Shown piece by piece: positions 36,370 to 46,418 of a stretch of DNA of 64,000 nt. The stretch comes from Streptomyces zhihengii. Its GTDB lineage: Bacteria > Actinomycetota > Actinomycetes > Streptomycetales > Streptomycetaceae. The position numbers and the translations under genes were made by a program. Location of the stretch: the NCBI RefSeq assembly GCF_016919245.1, contig NZ_JAFEJA010000001.1, positions 3,506,001 through 3,570,000 of the forward strand, read 5' to 3'. Below the pieces are notes generated by a model, which saw nothing but the letters and a program-made list of their open reading frames with translations, ran no database searches and had not been told where the DNA came from. Position 1 is the first letter of the stretch, and each line of letters starts with the position of its first letter.

Positions 36370-37899
36370 TCAGAACAGCGTGTCGGCCGCGAAGCGCAGC
36401 ACGAGCTGCGGATATCCGGAGAGCACGACGCCGATGACCGCGGTCAGGGCGATGGCCGCGGTGACGGGCGCGGGCGTGCGCCGGCGGACCGGCCGGGGGG
36501 CCTCGGCGGCGTCCGGCGCCTTCGCCGGGGCGCGGAAGAGCAGCGCCGTCCAGCGCAGGTAGTAGAAGAGCGCGATCACCACGTTCACGCCCATGACCAC
36601 GGCGAGCCAGCCGAGTCCGGCGTCCACGGCGGAGGAGAAGACGGTCACCTTGGCGAAGAGGCCGATGATGCCCGGCGGCAGCCCGGCGAGGCAGAGCAGG
36701 AAGAAGCCCATGGCGAGCGCGGCGAGCGGGCGGGTGGCGTACAGGCCGCGGTAGTCGGCGACCCGGTTCGCCGGGTGGCTGCGCGCCACCAGCGCGGCGA
36801 CCGCGAAGGCGCCCAGGTTCACCACGGCGTACATCAGCGCGTAGGCCACCGTGGCGCCGATCTGGTCGTCGCTGGAGTAGGCAGCGGCAGCGACGGGGAC
36901 CAGCAGATAGCCCGCCTGCCCCACCGACGACCAGGCCAGCAGCCGGATCGCGCTGCCGTCCCGGGTGGGCGACTGGCGCAGCGCCGCCGCGTTGCCCGCC
37001 GTCATGGTCAGCGCGGCGAGGACGGCGAGCGCAGGGCCCCAGATGTCCGCGTAGCCGGGGAAGGCGACCACGGTCACGAGGATGAGGCCGGTGAAGCCGA
37101 CGGCCTTGCCGACCACGGAGAGATACCCGGCGACCGGCAGCGGGGCGCCGACGTAGGTGTCGGGCACCCAGAAGTGGAAGGGGACCGCCGCGGTCTTGAA
37201 GGCGAAGCCCACCAGGGTGAGGGCGACGCCCGCCTCGGCGAGGGTGCCGAGCTGTCCCGGCACCTCCTCCAGGCCGGCGGCGACCTGGGTGAGGTGGAGG
37301 CTGCCGGTGGCGGCGTAGACGAAGCTGACGCCGAGCAGGGTGACGGCGGTGGCGGTCACCGAGGAGAGGAAGAACTTGAGCGCCGCCTCGCTGGAGCGCC
37401 GGTCCCCCCGCTTCAGGCCGACCAGGGCGAACGCGGGCAGGGAGGCGACCTCCAGGGCCACGATCAGCGTCGCGAGGTCCCGGGAGGCGGGCAGCAGCGC
37501 GGCGCCGGCCGCCGAGGAGAGCAGCAGGAACCAGTACTCGCCGGCCGGCAGCCGGCGCCGGGTCTCCGTCAGCGAGAGCACCGCGGTGAGCAGGGCGCCG
37601 CCCAGCACCAGGAACTGGATGGCGAGGGTGAAGTGGTCCGCGGTGTAGCTGCACGTCCCGGGGTCGGTGGTGAGGCAGAACGTGGAGCGGTCGCCCTCGC
37701 GCAGCGGCGCGAGGGAGAGCAGGGCGGCCGCCAGGCCCGCGATCGCGACCGCCCCGAGGAGCGGCTTGCGCCGCTCCTCGACGAAGAGGTCCGCGACCAG
37801 GACCACGAGGGCGGTGAGGGCGGTGATGGTCGGCGGGGCGATCGTGAGCCAGTCGACCGACTGGACGAGGCTGGTGACGCTGTCGGCGGCCACGGTCAC
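36370..37899 (-). CDS. nuoN: NADH-quinone oxidoreductase-like subunit N
   Basis: 509-residue antiporter-like membrane subunit. The ionisable residues of the proton channel are seen: Glu in IVALEVASLPAFAL and Lys in FAFKTAAVPFHFWVPD. GTG at 37899 overlaps the nuoM stop and has GGAGG 6 bases upstream. It is the last gene of the operon. With L and M it should form a proton-pumping channel of the distal arm. Confidence 0.96.
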   Translation of the reverse strand: MTVAADSVTSLVQSVDWLTIAPPTITALTALVVLVADLFVEERRKPLLGAVAIAGLAAALLSLAPLREGDRSTFCLTTDPGTCSYTADHFTLAIQFLVLGGALLTAVLSLTETRRRLPAGEYWFLLLSSAAGAALLPASRDLATLIVALEVASLPAFALVGLKRGDRRSSEAALKFFLSSVTATAVTLLGVSFVYAATGSLHLTQVAAGLEEVPGQLGTLAEAGVALTLVGFAFKTAAVPFHFWVPDTYVGAPLPVAGYLSVVGKAVGFTGLILVTVVAFPGYADIWGPALAVLAALTMTAGNAAALRQSPTRDGSAIRLLAWSSVGQAGYLLVPVAAAAYSSDDQIGATVAYALMYAVVNLGAFAVAALVARSHPANRVADYRGLYATRPLAALAMGFFLLCLAGLPPGIIGLFAKVTVFSSAVDAGLGWLAVVMGVNVVIALFYYLRWTALLFRAPAKAPDAAEAPRPVRRRTPAPVTAAIALTAVIGVVLSGYPQLVLRFAADTLF

Positions 37900-39482
37900 G
37901 ACTTGCCTCCTGCGAGGAGCTGCTGCACTGCCGGGTCGGTGAGGCCGAGGAGGACCGCGGGCCACAGTCCGGCGAGGACGGTGAGGGCGACCAGGGGCGT
38001 CCAGGCGGCGAACTCGTGGCCGCGGACGTCGGTCAGGCCGGGGGCGTCCGTCTCCGGGACGGGCCGGGGGCCGCCCATGCAGACCCGCCGCACGACGATC
38101 AGCAGATAGGCGGCGGTGAGCAGGGTCCCGAACGCGGCGATCGACATGAACACCAGGAACGCGGGCCGGCTGAGCCCCTCGGCGGGGTCGAAGGCCCCGA
38201 ACAGCGCGAGCATCTCGCCCCAGAAGCCGGCCAGGCCCGGCAGCCCCAGGGAGGCGACGGCGGCGAAGGCGAGCAGGCCGCCGAGCCGGGGCGCCCGGCC
38301 GTAGAGGGCGGCGCCGCCGGCTCCGGCGAGGGTGTCGAGGTCGGCCGTGCCGTAGCGGTCCTTGACCGCGCCGACCAGGAAGAACAGCAGGCCGGTGATG
38401 AGGCCGTGGGCGACGTTGGCGAAGAGGGCGCCGTTGACGCCGGTGGGCGTCATGGAGGCGATGCCGAGCAGCACGAAGCCCATGTGGCCGACGGAGGAGT
38501 AGGCGATGAGGCGCTTCAGGTCGCCGCGTGCGCCGTTGCGGGCCAGGGCCAGGCAGGCGAGGGACCCGTAGACGATGCCGACGACGGCGAAGGCCGCGAG
38601 GTAGGGGGCGAACACGCGCATCCCGTCGGGCGCGACCGGCAGCACGATGCGCACGAACCCGTAGGTGCCCATCTTCAGCAGGACGCCCGCGAGGAGCACC
38701 GAGCCGACGGTCGGGGCGGCGGTGTGGGCGTCGGGCAGCCAGCTGTGCAGCGGCCACATCGGGGTCTTCACCGCGAGCCCGATCCCGATCGCCAGTACGG
38801 CGGTGACCTGCACGGACGTGGTGAGGCCGCGGCCGTTGTCAGTGGCGAGTGCCACCATGTCGAAGGTGCCGGCCTTCAGCCCGATCAGCAGGAGGCCGAG
38901 CAGCATCACGACCGAGCCGAGCAGCGTGTAGAGGATGAACTTCCAGGCGGCCGCCTGCCGTCCGGCACCGCCCCAGCGGGCGATGAGGAAGTACATCGGG
39001 ACGAGCACCATCTCGAAGGCCAGGAAGAAGAGCACCAGGTCCAGGACGGCGAAGGTCGCGAGGGTGCCGGCCTCCAGGACCAGGAGCAGGGCGACGAACG
39101 CCTTCGGGGAGGGTCCCGCGGGCCTGGTGAAGTAGCTGTGGAGCGCGCAGAGGAAGGTCAGCAACGCCGTCAGCACGAGAAGGGGGAGCGAGATGCCGTC
39201 GACACCGAGGTGGATCCGCACGTCCAGTGCCGGGATCCAGCTGATGTCCGTCGTGGCCTGCATCGCCGAGGGGCGGTCGTGGTCGAAGCCGAGCGCCAGG
39301 ACCACCGCGGCGACGAGCACCGCGCCGGTCACGGTCACACCGTGGCGCAGCACGGCCTGGTCGGGGCCGGATCCGCGCAGTCCGGGCGGTGCGGGCAGCA
39401 GCGCGGCGGCGGCCCCGGCGAGCGGGGCGAGGACGACGAACGCGAGAAGGAACTGCATCACGGACTCGCTGATATCGATCAC
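37896..39482 (-). CDS. nuoM: NADH-quinone oxidoreductase-like subunit M
   Basis: 528-residue antiporter-like subunit of about 14 helices. Helix-5 Glu is in FLAFEMVLVPMYFLIARWG and helix-7 Lys in AVKTPMWPLHSWLPDAH, both proton-pumping residues. The GTG at 39482 lies 3 bases from the nuoL stop; an internal ATG at 39458 is an alternative start. No frame damage. Confidence 0.96.
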   Translation of the reverse strand: MIDISESVMQFLLAFVVLAPLAGAAAALLPAPPGLRGSGPDQAVLRHGVTVTGAVLVAAVVLALGFDHDRPSAMQATTDISWIPALDVRIHLGVDGISLPLLVLTALLTFLCALHSYFTRPAGPSPKAFVALLLVLEAGTLATFAVLDLVLFFLAFEMVLVPMYFLIARWGGAGRQAAAWKFILYTLLGSVVMLLGLLLIGLKAGTFDMVALATDNGRGLTTSVQVTAVLAIGIGLAVKTPMWPLHSWLPDAHTAAPTVGSVLLAGVLLKMGTYGFVRIVLPVAPDGMRVFAPYLAAFAVVGIVYGSLACLALARNGARGDLKRLIAYSSVGHMGFVLLGIASMTPTGVNGALFANVAHGLITGLLFFLVGAVKDRYGTADLDTLAGAGGAALYGRAPRLGGLLAFAAVASLGLPGLAGFWGEMLALFGAFDPAEGLSRPAFLVFMSIAAFGTLLTAAYLLIVVRRVCMGGPRPVPETDAPGLTDVRGHEFAAWTPLVALTVLAGLWPAVLLGLTDPAVQQLLAGGKS

Positions 39483-39485
39483 GGC

Positions 39486-41486
39486 TCACGACCCCGCGTT
39501 CACGTTGGACAGGACGACGGCGACCACGGCGAGGACGACCGAGCCCGCGAGCAGCGCCGCGAGGTAGGTCTGCACATTGCCGGTCTGCGCACGCCGGACG
39601 GCGGTGCCGAGCCAGCGGACTCCGGTGCCCGATCCGCTGACGTAGGTCTCGACGACCTCGCGGTCCAGGAAGCGGACGAGCCGCGCGCCCGCCCGCACCG
39701 GGCGTACGAAGAGGGCGGAGTAGACGGCGTCGAGGTGGAAGCCGGCGGCGGCGTGCCGGTGCAGCGGGCCGAGCAGCAGCCGCGAGGGGTCGGCGGGGTC
39801 GGGGGCGTCCGAGACGGAGCCGTACGCCGGGGTGTGCGAGGCGATGGCCTCGGCCTCGGAGACGGCCGGTTCCGCGTCGGGGTGGGCGGCGACGGCGCCG
39901 ATCGGGGGGTGGCCGGCGAAGGCCGTGGCGTGGCGCCAGGCGGCGTAGGTGACGAGGCCGCCGACGAGGGCGACGCCGGTGCCGAGCACGGCCGTGGTCA
40001 GCGTGGGCGCCAGGTCGTGGCCGTCGAACCAGCCGGGCAGCAGGCCGGTGGTCAGCCCGAATCCGAGCGAGGGCACCGCGAGGACCCAGAGCACGGCGGT
40101 CATGGCGACGGGCTGCCTGCCGTGGTCGGGCGCCTCGGTGCCCCGGCCGCGGAAGGCGAGCAGCCACAGGCGGGTCGCGTACGCGGCGGTCAGCAGGGCG
40201 GTCACCAGACCGGCGATCAGCACGGCCCAGCCCGCGGCGGCGGGGGCGGTCCCGGAGTCGCCGAGGGCGGTGTGCTCGGCGGCGACGAGGACGGCTTCCT
40301 TGGAGAAGAAGCCGGCGAACGGCGGGATCGCCGCGAGGGCGAGCAGGGCGACGGTCATCGTCCAGAAGGCGTCCGGGACGCGCCGGGACAGGCCGCTCAT
40401 CCGGGACATGGCGGCGAGCGAGTTGGTGCCGGCCGCGTGGATGATCACGCCGGCGGCGAGGAAGAGCACGGCCTTGAAGGCGCCGTGGGACAGGAGGTGG
40501 AAGACGGCGGCACCACGGTCGCCGACGGCCAGCGCGCCGGTCATGTAGCCGAGCTGACCGATCGTGGAGTAGGCGAGGACGCGTTTGATGTCGTCCTGGG
40601 CGAGGGCGGCGAGCGCGGATCCGGTCATCGTCACGGCGGCCATCACGGCGAGCACCGTCATCGCGGCCGCGGAGGCCGCGAACAGCGGGAGGAGCCGTGC
40701 GGTGAAGTAGACGCCGGCCGCGACCATCGTCGCGGCGTGGATCAGCGCGGAGACGGGCGTCGGGCCCGCCATCGCGTCGGGCAGCCAGGTGTGCAGGGGG
40801 AACTGCGCGGATTTGCCGGCCACGCCGGCGAGGAGCAGCAGGGCGACGAGCGTGGGGTTCTCGACGGTGCCGGCGGCGACGGCGTCGAGGATGCCGGTGA
40901 TCCGGAAGGTGCCGGCGTCGGCGGCGAGCGCGAACAGCCCGATGAGGAACGGGACGTCACCGAGCTTGGTGACGAGGAACGCCTTCAGGGAGGCGGCGCG
41001 CGCCTCGGGCGTCTCCCAGTAGTGGCCGACGAGGAAGTACGAGCAGATGCCCATGATCTCCCAGCCGACCAGCAGCACCATCAGGTCGCCGGAGTAGACG
41101 ACGAGCAGCATCGCGGCGGTGAAGAGGGAGACCAGCGCGGCGTAGGAGGGATAGCGCGGATCGTCGCGGAGGTAGGCCGTGGAGTAGATCTGCACACAGG
41201 TCGCGACGACGCCGACGAGGACGGCGACCAGGGCCGCGAAGCCGTCGATGTACAGGGCCAGGTCGATCGGGACGGAGCCGGTGGGGGTGAGTTCGGTGGC
41301 GGCCTCGATCGCCCGGCCGCCGTCCTGCCGCAGGGCGACGACGACGGCGAGCACGGTCGCGGCGAGGACGGGCAGGACGGCCAGCGGCCGCACGAACCCG
41401 GGGGCGGTGCGGCCGAGCAGCAGTCCGGCCGCCGCGCCGAGGAAGGGAAGGAGGGGGACGAGGACGGCGAGGGTCGTGGTGGTCAC
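39486..41486 (-). CDS. nuoL: NADH-quinone oxidoreductase-like subunit L
   Basis: 666-residue distal pump subunit. Conserved Glu in [19 protein letters not shown] and Lys in [16 protein letters not shown] are present. The C-terminus is long and should contain the lateral helix HL that couples the antiporter subunits. The GTG start at 41486 overlaps the nuoK stop. Confidence 0.96.
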   Translation of the reverse strand: MTTTTLAVLVPLLPFLGAAAGLLLGRTAPGFVRPLAVLPVLAATVLAVVVALRQDGGRAIEAATELTPTGSVPIDLALYIDGFAALVAVLVGVVATCVQIYSTAYLRDDPRYPSYAALVSLFTAAMLLVVYSGDLMVLLVGWEIMGICSYFLVGHYWETPEARAASLKAFLVTKLGDVPFLIGLFALAADAGTFRITGILDAVAAGTVENPTLVALLLLAGVAGKSAQFPLHTWLPDAMAGPTPVSALIHAATMVAAGVYFTARLLPLFAASAAAMTVLAVMAAVTMTGSALAALAQDDIKRVLAYSTIGQLGYMTGALAVGDRGAAVFHLLSHGAFKAVLFLAAGVIIHAAGTNSLAAMSRMSGLSRRVPDAFWTMTVALLALAAIPPFAGFFSKEAVLVAAEHTALGDSGTAPAAAGWAVLIAGLVTALLTAAYATRLWLLAFRGRGTEAPDHGRQPVAMTAVLWVLAVPSLGFGLTTGLLPGWFDGHDLAPTLTTAVLGTGVALVGGLVTYAAWRHATAFAGHPPIGAVAAHPDAEPAVSEAEAIASHTPAYGSVSDAPDPADPSRLLLGPLHRHAAAGFHLDAVYSALFVRPVRAGARLVRFLDREVVETYVSGSGTGVRWLGTAVRRAQTGNVQTYLAALLAGSVVLAVVAVVLSNVNAGS

Positions 41487-41860
41487 GCGGTGGCCTCGGC
41501 CTTCTCCTCGCGGTCCGCGGGTGGGTCACCGGCGTCGGACGGCGCGTCGTGGCGGCTCTCGGCGGTGTCCCTGAGGCGGTCGACGTCCGAGGAGCCGCGG
41601 TTGCGGTAGACCATCAGCACGATCGCGAGGCCGATCCCGATCTCGGCGGCGGCGATGGCGATGACGAAGAGGGTGAGCGCCTGGCCGGCGTGGAGCGTGT
41701 CGCGCAGCCAGACGTCGAAGGCGACCAGGTTGAGGTTGACGGCGTTGAGCATCAGCTCGACGGACATCAGCACGAGGATCGCGTTGCGGCGGGCGAGGAC
41801 GCCGTAGAGCCCGACGCAGAAGAGCAGGACCGCCAGGACGGCGGGGTAGGCGAGGTGCAT
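41483..41860 (-). CDS. nuoK: NADH-quinone oxidoreductase-like subunit K
   Basis: 125 residues. Three membrane helices with the two conserved glutamates in [17 protein letters not shown] and [15 protein letters not shown] that link the quinone site to the pump. The hydrophilic tail after residue about 95 is longer than in other NuoK. The ATG overlaps the nuoJ stop, and GGAGGG precedes it. Confidence 0.96.
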   Translation of the reverse strand: MHLAYPAVLAVLLFCVGLYGVLARRNAILVLMSVELMLNAVNLNLVAFDVWLRDTLHAGQALTLFVIAIAAAEIGIGLAIVLMVYRNRGSSDVDRLRDTAESRHDAPSDAGDPPADREEKAEATA

Positions 41861-42564
41861 CAGCGGGTGCCCTCCGGGTCCTCGGTGTCCTTGATGTCCT
41901 CGGCGTTCTCGGCGTTCTCGGCGTTCTCGGCGTTCTCGGCGTTCTCGGCGGGGCCTCCGCCGCCGGGGCGGGGCCCGCTCACCGTCCGGGAGCGGGTGGC
42001 GCCGGTGCCGGCGGCCGCCCGGTCGGCCGCGCCCTTGCGGGAGAGGACGATGGCGCCGACGAGGGCGGCGAGCAGCAGGACGGACAGGCCCTCGAACGGC
42101 AGCACCCAGTGCTGGAAGAGCATCTGGCCGGTGACCTCGGTCGAGCCGTGGGCCGGTCCGTCCAGGTCGATCCAGGTGGTGCGGAAGGCGTCCAGCACCA
42201 CCCACAGGAGGGCGGCGGCCGCCGCGGCGGCGACCCCGACGGCGAGCGGCCGGTTGCCGGAGTCGGCGTCCGGGGAACGGCCGATGGGGGCCCTGGTGAG
42301 CATCAGCCCGAAGAGCAGCAGGACGACCACGGATCCGACGTAGATCAGCACCTGCACCCAGGCGATGAACTCGGCGGTCAGCAGGAGGTACTCGACGGCG
42401 AGGCCGCCGAGCGCGACGACCAGCCAGAGCGCGGCGTGCACGAGCTGACGGGTGGTCACGGTGATGAGGGCCGCGCCGAGGGTGACGAGGCCGACGAGGA
42501 GGAACGCGACCTCCACCCCGGTCGGGGAGAGGAAGCCCTGCGGGGCCGCCTGGGCGAGCGTCAT
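41860..42564 (-). CDS. nuoJ: NADH-quinone oxidoreductase-like subunit J
   Basis: 234-residue membrane subunit; five hydrophobic segments include the helix [20 protein letters not shown] that holds the pi-bulge region. A hydrophilic tail ends in an Ala-Glu-Asn repeat (residues about 205-222) encoded by a 9-base tandem repeat. Coupled to nuoI and nuoK by overlapping stop/start codons. Confidence 0.95.
   Translation of the reverse strand: MTLAQAAPQGFLSPTGVEVAFLLVGLVTLGAALITVTTRQLVHAALWLVVALGGLAVEYLLLTAEFIAWVQVLIYVGSVVVLLLFGLMLTRAPIGRSPDADSGNRPLAVGVAAAAAAALLWVVLDAFRTTWIDLDGPAHGSTEVTGQMLFQHWVLPFEGLSVLLLAALVGAIVLSRKGAADRAAAGTGATRSRTVSGPRPGGGGPAENAENAENAENAENAEDIKDTEDPEGTR
41901..41950 (-). repeat. 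9-bp tandem repeat encoding Glu-Asn-Ala in the nuoJ tail
   Basis: Five and a half perfect copies of CGGCGTTCT (plus strand), encoding (Glu-Asn-Ala)n. Copy-number changes keep the frame. Confidence 0.95.
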
Positions 42565-43217
42565 GCGGGGCCTCCCTCGCCGGAAGCGGGGCCGGGGCCG
42601 GAAGCGGGGCCGGGGCCTGGGCCGGTGGCCGGTCCCGGGCCGGGCGGGTCCGGGGTCGCCGGGGTCTCCGCCGCGGCGGCTGCCTCGGCCGCCTCGGCTG
42701 CCGCGAGCTTCTCGGCGGCCTTGCGCGCCGCCGCGACCTCCTTGGGCTCCTCGGCCCCCGGGTCGAGCGGCGGCGGTGCGGGCACCGTCCACATCCACTC
42801 GCGGAGCTTGTCGCGCTCATGGGTGAGCTCGTGGATGTCCGTCTCCGCGTACTCGAACTCCGGGGACCAGAAGAGCGCGTCGAACGGACACACCTCGATG
42901 CAGATGCCGCAGTACATGCAGAGGGAGAAGTCGATGGCGAACCGGTCGAGGACGTTGCGGCTGCGCTCGCGGCCGCCGGGGGCCGCCGCGGGCACCGTCT
43001 CCTTGTGGGAGTCGATGTAGATGCACCAGTCCGGGCACTCCCGGGCGCAGAGCATGCAGACCGTGCAGTTCTCCTCGAACAGGCCGATCACCCCGCGGCT
43101 GCGGGGCGGCAGTTCGGGCAGGACGTCCGGGTACTGCGCGGTGACGGACTTCCTCGTCATCGTCCGCAGGGTGACGGCCAGGCCCTTGGCGAGGCCGGAT
43201 CCGGGGATCGGGGTCAC
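42561..43217 (-). CDS. nuoI: NADH-quinone oxidoreductase-like subunit I (two 4Fe-4S clusters)
   Basis: 218 residues. Two complete ferredoxin motifs, [12 protein letters not shown] and [12 protein letters not shown], hold clusters N6a and N6b, which pass electrons to NuoB. The C-terminal 60-70 residues are an Ala/Glu then Pro/Gly-rich tail not found in Escherichia coli NuoI. The GTG start overlaps the nuoH stop. In complexes without NuoEFG this subunit is the usual place for a ferredoxin to dock. Confidence 0.96.
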   Translation of the reverse strand: MTPIPGSGLAKGLAVTLRTMTRKSVTAQYPDVLPELPPRSRGVIGLFEENCTVCMLCARECPDWCIYIDSHKETVPAAAPGGRERSRNVLDRFAIDFSLCMYCGICIEVCPFDALFWSPEFEYAETDIHELTHERDKLREWMWTVPAPPPLDPGAEEPKEVAAARKAAEKLAAAEAAEAAAAAETPATPDPPGPGPATGPGPGPASGPGPASGEGGPA

Positions 43218-44185
43218 GACTGGATCACCACCTTGACGATGCCGGTGAGGGCGATCTGGGCGAGGGCGAGCGGTACGAGCACGGTCCAGGCGAGCTTCTG
43301 GAGCTGGTCCTCGCGCATCCGGGGGTAGGACACCCGCAGCCAGATGACGACGAAGGCGAGCACCGCGGTCTTGAGCAGGGTCCACACCCAGCCCAGCCCG
43401 TCGGCGCCGAACGGACCGTGCCAGCCGCCGAGGAACAGCACGGTGGTCAGCCCGCACAGGACGACGATGCCCGCGTACTCGGCGAGCAGGAACAGGGCGA
43501 AACGCAGGCCGGTGTACTCGGTGTAGGCACCGAAGATGATCTCGGAGTCGGCGACCGGCATGTCGAAGGGCGGGCGCTGGAGTTCGGCGAGCCCGGCGAC
43601 GAAGAAGACGACGGCGCCCGTGATCTGCCAGGGCAGCCACCACCACTCGAAGGCGTCGAGGATGCCGGGCAGCGAGACCGTGCCCGCCGCCATGGCGACG
43701 GAGGCGGCGGTGAGCAGCATCGGCAGCTCGTACGCGAGCAGTTGGGCGGCCGTCCGCAGACCGCCGAGGAGGGAGAACTTGTTGGCGGACGCCCAGCCCG
43801 CCATGAGCGAGCCGAGCACGCCCACGCCCATCACGGCGAGCACGAAGAAGATGCCCGCGTCGACGACCTGCCCGACCGCTCCCTCACCGGGGCCGATCGG
43901 GATGGCGACGAGCACCAGGAGGTAGGGCAGCAGGGCGACGGCGGGGGCGAGCTGGAAGATGCGGCGGTCGGCGGCGGCCGGGACCACGTCCTCCTTCTGC
44001 GCGAACTTCACCCCGTCGGCGACGAGCTGGGCCCAGCCGTGGAAGCCGCCGGCGTACATGGGGCCGAGGCGGCCCTGCATGTGCGCCATGACCTTGTGCT
44101 CGGTCTGGCCGACGACCAGCGGGAGGACGAGGAAGACGGCGAAGACGACGAGGAGCCGGACGGCGACGTCGAGAACGTCGTTCAC
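43214..44185 (-). CDS. nuoH: NADH-quinone oxidoreductase-like subunit H
   Basis: 323-residue membrane anchor that forms the quinone chamber with NuoB and Nuo[18 protein letters not shown] and [10 protein letters not shown] are family signatures. The quinone-loop motif at residues 207-216 reads [10 protein letters not shown] where most homologues have FDLPEAE-type sequence, so one conserved Glu is Val and another Asp. The GTG overlaps the nuoC stop directly; no nuoD lies between. Confidence 0.95.
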   Translation of the reverse strand: MNDVLDVAVRLLVVFAVFLVLPLVVGQTEHKVMAHMQGRLGPMYAGGFHGWAQLVADGVKFAQKEDVVPAAADRRIFQLAPAVALLPYLLVLVAIPIGPGEGAVGQVVDAGIFFVLAVMGVGVLGSLMAGWASANKFSLLGGLRTAAQLLAYELPMLLTAASVAMAAGTVSLPGILDAFEWWWLPWQITGAVVFFVAGLAELQRPPFDMPVADSEIIFGAYTEYTGLRFALFLLAEYAGIVVLCGLTTVLFLGGWHGPFGADGLGWVWTLLKTAVLAFVVIWLRVSYPRMREDQLQKLAWTVLVPLALAQIALTGIVKVVIQS

Positions 44186-45822
44186 GCGGGGTCGCCTCCG
44201 GTGCGGTCGGTCGGGGTGTGGTCGGTCGCGGTGGGGCGTCCGGTGCCCTCGGCGGGGGTGCCTTCGGCCGGGGCGGCGTCCTCGGCGGAGGCGCTTTCGG
44301 CAGGGGCGGTGCCTTCGGCAGGCTCGCCCTCGGCGGGGGCGGTGCCTTCGGCCGGGTCGCCGTCGGCCGGGGCGGCGCCCTCGGCCGGGGCGGGCGAGGC
44401 CGGGGCGGGCGAGGCCGGGCGGGCCTCGTCCTCCGCCGGACGCGGGGCGCCTCCCGCCGGGGTGGCCTCGGTGGGGGTGGCGTCCCCGGAAGGGTCGCCA
44501 TCGGCCGGGGCGGTGCCTTCGGCAGGCTCGCCATCGGCAGGGGCGGTGCCTTCGGCAGAGTCGGCGCCCTCGGCCGGGGCGGGCGAGGCCGGGCGGGCCT
44601 CGTCCTCCGCCGGACGCAGGGCGCCTCCCGCCGGGGTGGCCTCGGTGGGGGTGGCGTCCCCGGAAGGGTCGCCTTCGGCCGGGGCGGTGCCTTCGGCCGG
44701 GGCGGTGCCTTCGGCCGGGGCGGTGCCGTCGGCAGAGTCGGCGCCCTCGGCCGGGGCGGGCGTGGCCGGGCGGGCCTCGTCCTTCGCCGGACGCAGGGCG
44801 CCTTCCGCCGGGGTGGCCTCGGTGGGCGGGGCGTCCGTGGGGGCGGCTCGCTCGGCGGGAATGGCCCCGGTCGGCGCCGTTCCCCCGGCGGGGGCAGGTG
44901 CCGGGCGGGCGGGGCCTTCGGACGGTGTGCCGTCCGCGGTGCCGTCGCCCTCGGCGGGGCGGGGCGGTGGGGCGTCGAAGGCCGGGCGGGCGTGGTGCCA
45001 CGGGGCGTCCGAGCTGCGGGGGCGGTCCGCGGGCGCCGGGGAGGCGGGGGCCGCCGGCGGGGCGGCCTGGGAGGCCGAGCCCTCGGCGGCGCTGCGCGAA
45101 CGACGCGGCGGCGCCGCGGGGGCCGCGGCCTGGGAGGCGGAGCCCTCGGAGACGCTGCGGGTGCGGCGGGGCGGGCGTTCGCCCGGGGTGGCGGCTGCGG
45201 CCGTGCGCGGGGTGCGGGCCGGGCGGGACGGGGCCGGCGGGAGCTGGCCCTTCAGTGGGCCCCACTCGTTCGGGTCGGGCACGCCCGGCGGCAGCATCTG
45301 GCGGCGCTTCGGGCCGTCGTGGCCCGCGGCCGCCTCCCCCGGCTCCTTCGCGCCCGGCCATGCCTTGGCCACCCGGGCCGCGAGGACGAAGTCCTTGCGC
45401 AGCGGATGGCCCTCGAAGCCGTCCGGCAGCAGCAGCGGGTCGAGGTGCGGGTGGCCGGTGAAGGAGATGCCGAACATCTCGTGGGTCTCCCGCTCGTGCC
45501 AGCCCGCCCCGGCGTACACGCCGACGGCCGTCGGCAGGGCGGGCGCGTCGTGGGGGACGGTGGTGCGGACGAGGAGGCGGCGCACCGCGCCGTCCGCGAG
45601 GGCGACGAGGTGGGCGCAGACCCGGAAGCCGGTGCCCGGCTCGTCGACCGCGCTCAGCCAGTCGAAATAGGTGCAGCCCAGGGTGGTGCGGGCGGTTTCG
45701 AGCGCGGTGGTCCAGGACGCGGCGGGGACGTCCACGGTGAGGAGCTCGTAGCCGCGTTCGGCGGTGGCGTCCGGGCCGAAGATCTCGGTGACGGCGCCGG
45801 GCAGGCGGTCGTAGGCGTTCAC
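44182..45822 (-). CDS. nuoC: NADH-quinone oxidoreductase-like subunit C with a long repetitive tail
   Basis: 546 residues. The NuoC (30 kDa) domain occupies residues 1 to about 165, with the family motif [12 protein letters not shown] and [22 protein letters not shown]. Everything after roughly residue 190 is a low-complexity tail of Ala, Pro, Glu, Gly and Thr. Within it three long degenerate repeats of about 58 residues ([20 protein letters not shown] start) and two 21-residue repeats ([24 protein letters not shown]) can be seen. The tail occupies the place where nuoD is normally encoded, yet has no similarity to NuoD. Strong codon bias and the intact overlap with nuoH argue that the tail is translated. 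Confidence 0.93.
   Translation of the reverse strand: MNAYDRLPGAVTEIFGPDATAERGYELLTVDVPAASWTTALETARTTLGCTYFDWLSAVDEPGTGFRVCAHLVALADGAVRRLLVRTTVPHDAPALPTAVGVYAGAGWHERETHEMFGISFTGHPHLDPLLLPDGFEGHPLRKDFVLAARVAKAWPGAKEPGEAAAGHDGPKRRQMLPPGVPDPNEWGPLKGQLPPAPSRPARTPRTAAAATPGERPPRRTRSVSEGSASQAAAPAAPPRRSRSAAEGSASQAAPPAAPASPAPADRPRSSDAPWHHARPAFDAPPPRPAEGDGTADGTPSEGPARPAPAPAGGTAPTGAIPAERAAPTDAPPTEATPAEGALRPAKDEARPATPAPAEGADSADGTAPAEGTAPAEGTAPAEGDPSGDATPTEATPAGGALRPAEDEARPASPAPAEGADSAEGTAPADGEPAEGTAPADGDPSGDATPTEATPAGGAPRPAEDEARPASPAPASPAPAEGAAPADGDPAEGTAPAEGEPAEGTAPAESASAEDAAPAEGTPAEGTGRPTATDHTPTDRTGGDPA
44445..44985 (-). repeat. Coding direct repeats (about 176 bp) in the nuoC tail
   Basis: The segment GTGGCCTCGGTGGGGGTGGC (plus strand) recurs near 44460, 44637 and, diverged, 44812, so the unit is about 176-177 bases. 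Short GCCTTCGGCC(G/A)GG units are interspersed. Confidence 0.85.
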
Positions 45823-46418
45823 CGGTCGCCCCCGTCCGTCCCGGGCGCGGGAGGCGGGGTGACCAGGCCACTGCGCAGGGCCGCCGCAGAGGGGCGGGGG
45901 CCGTCGTGGCGGTAGCGCTCGCCGAGCGACTCCCGGGCGATCTTCTCCTGGAGCTTGAGGATGCCCTGGAGCAGCGCCTCGGGCCGCGGCGGGCAGCCGG
46001 GCACGTAGACGTCGACGGGGATGATCTGGTCGACGCCCTTGGTGACGGAGTAGGAGTCCCAGTACGGACCGCCGCAGTTGGAGCAGGCGCCGAAGGAGAT
46101 GACGTACTTGGGCTCCGGCATCTGCTCGTAGAGGCGCTTGACGGCCGGGGCCATCTTGTCGGTCACCGTGCCCGAGACGATCATCAGATCGGCCTGGCGG
46201 GGACCGGGCGCGAAGGGGATCACACCGAGCCGGATGAAGTCGTGACGCGCCATGGAGGCGGCGATGAACTCGATGGCGCAGCAGGCCAGGCCGAAGTTGA
46301 AGACCCAGAGGCTGTAGCGGCGGCCCCAGTTGAGGACCACCTTCATCGGTTCGGGGGCCAGGCGCGACAGCGCGCCGAGCCGCTTCGGCCCGGGGAGGTC
46401 CACAGGGGTCACGCCCAT
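45819..46418 (-). CDS. nuoB: NADH-quinone oxidoreductase-like subunit B
   Basis: 199 residues. All four N2 cluster ligands are present: the Cys pair in ACCAIEF, Cys in [12 protein letters not shown] and Cys in [11 protein letters not shown]2 is the last iron-sulfur centre before quinone. Start ATG at 46418 overlaps the nuoA stop by 10 bases. A Pro-rich C-terminal tail follows residue about 170. Confidence 0.96.
   Translation of the reverse strand: MGVTPVDLPGPKRLGALSRLAPEPMKVVLNWGRRYSLWVFNFGLACCAIEFIAASMARHDFIRLGVIPFAPGPRQADLMIVSGTVTDKMAPAVKRLYEQMPEPKYVISFGACSNCGGPYWDSYSVTKGVDQIIPVDVYVPGCPPRPEALLQGILKLQEKIARESLGERYRHDGPRPSAAALRSGLVTPPPAPGTDGGDR

Noticed and set aside
38016..41609. 1197-codon plus-strand frame opposite nuoM-nuoL
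   Set aside because: Antisense shadow with Gly/Asp/His/Glu-rich composition; spans intergenic junctions of the nuo operon.
44182..45300. A frameshifted nuoD hidden in the nuoC tail
   Set aside because: I looked in all three minus-strand frames for NuoD motifs such as an RGxE- or HGTG-like start and C-terminal DPVxGEVDR; only repeats were found.
43418..45670. 750-codon plus-strand frame rich in Ser-Ala-Gly repeats over the nuoC tail
   Set aside because: It mirrors the coding repeats of nuoC; no start site, and it continues across nuoH. The nuoC frame has the conserved domain and the operon overlaps.
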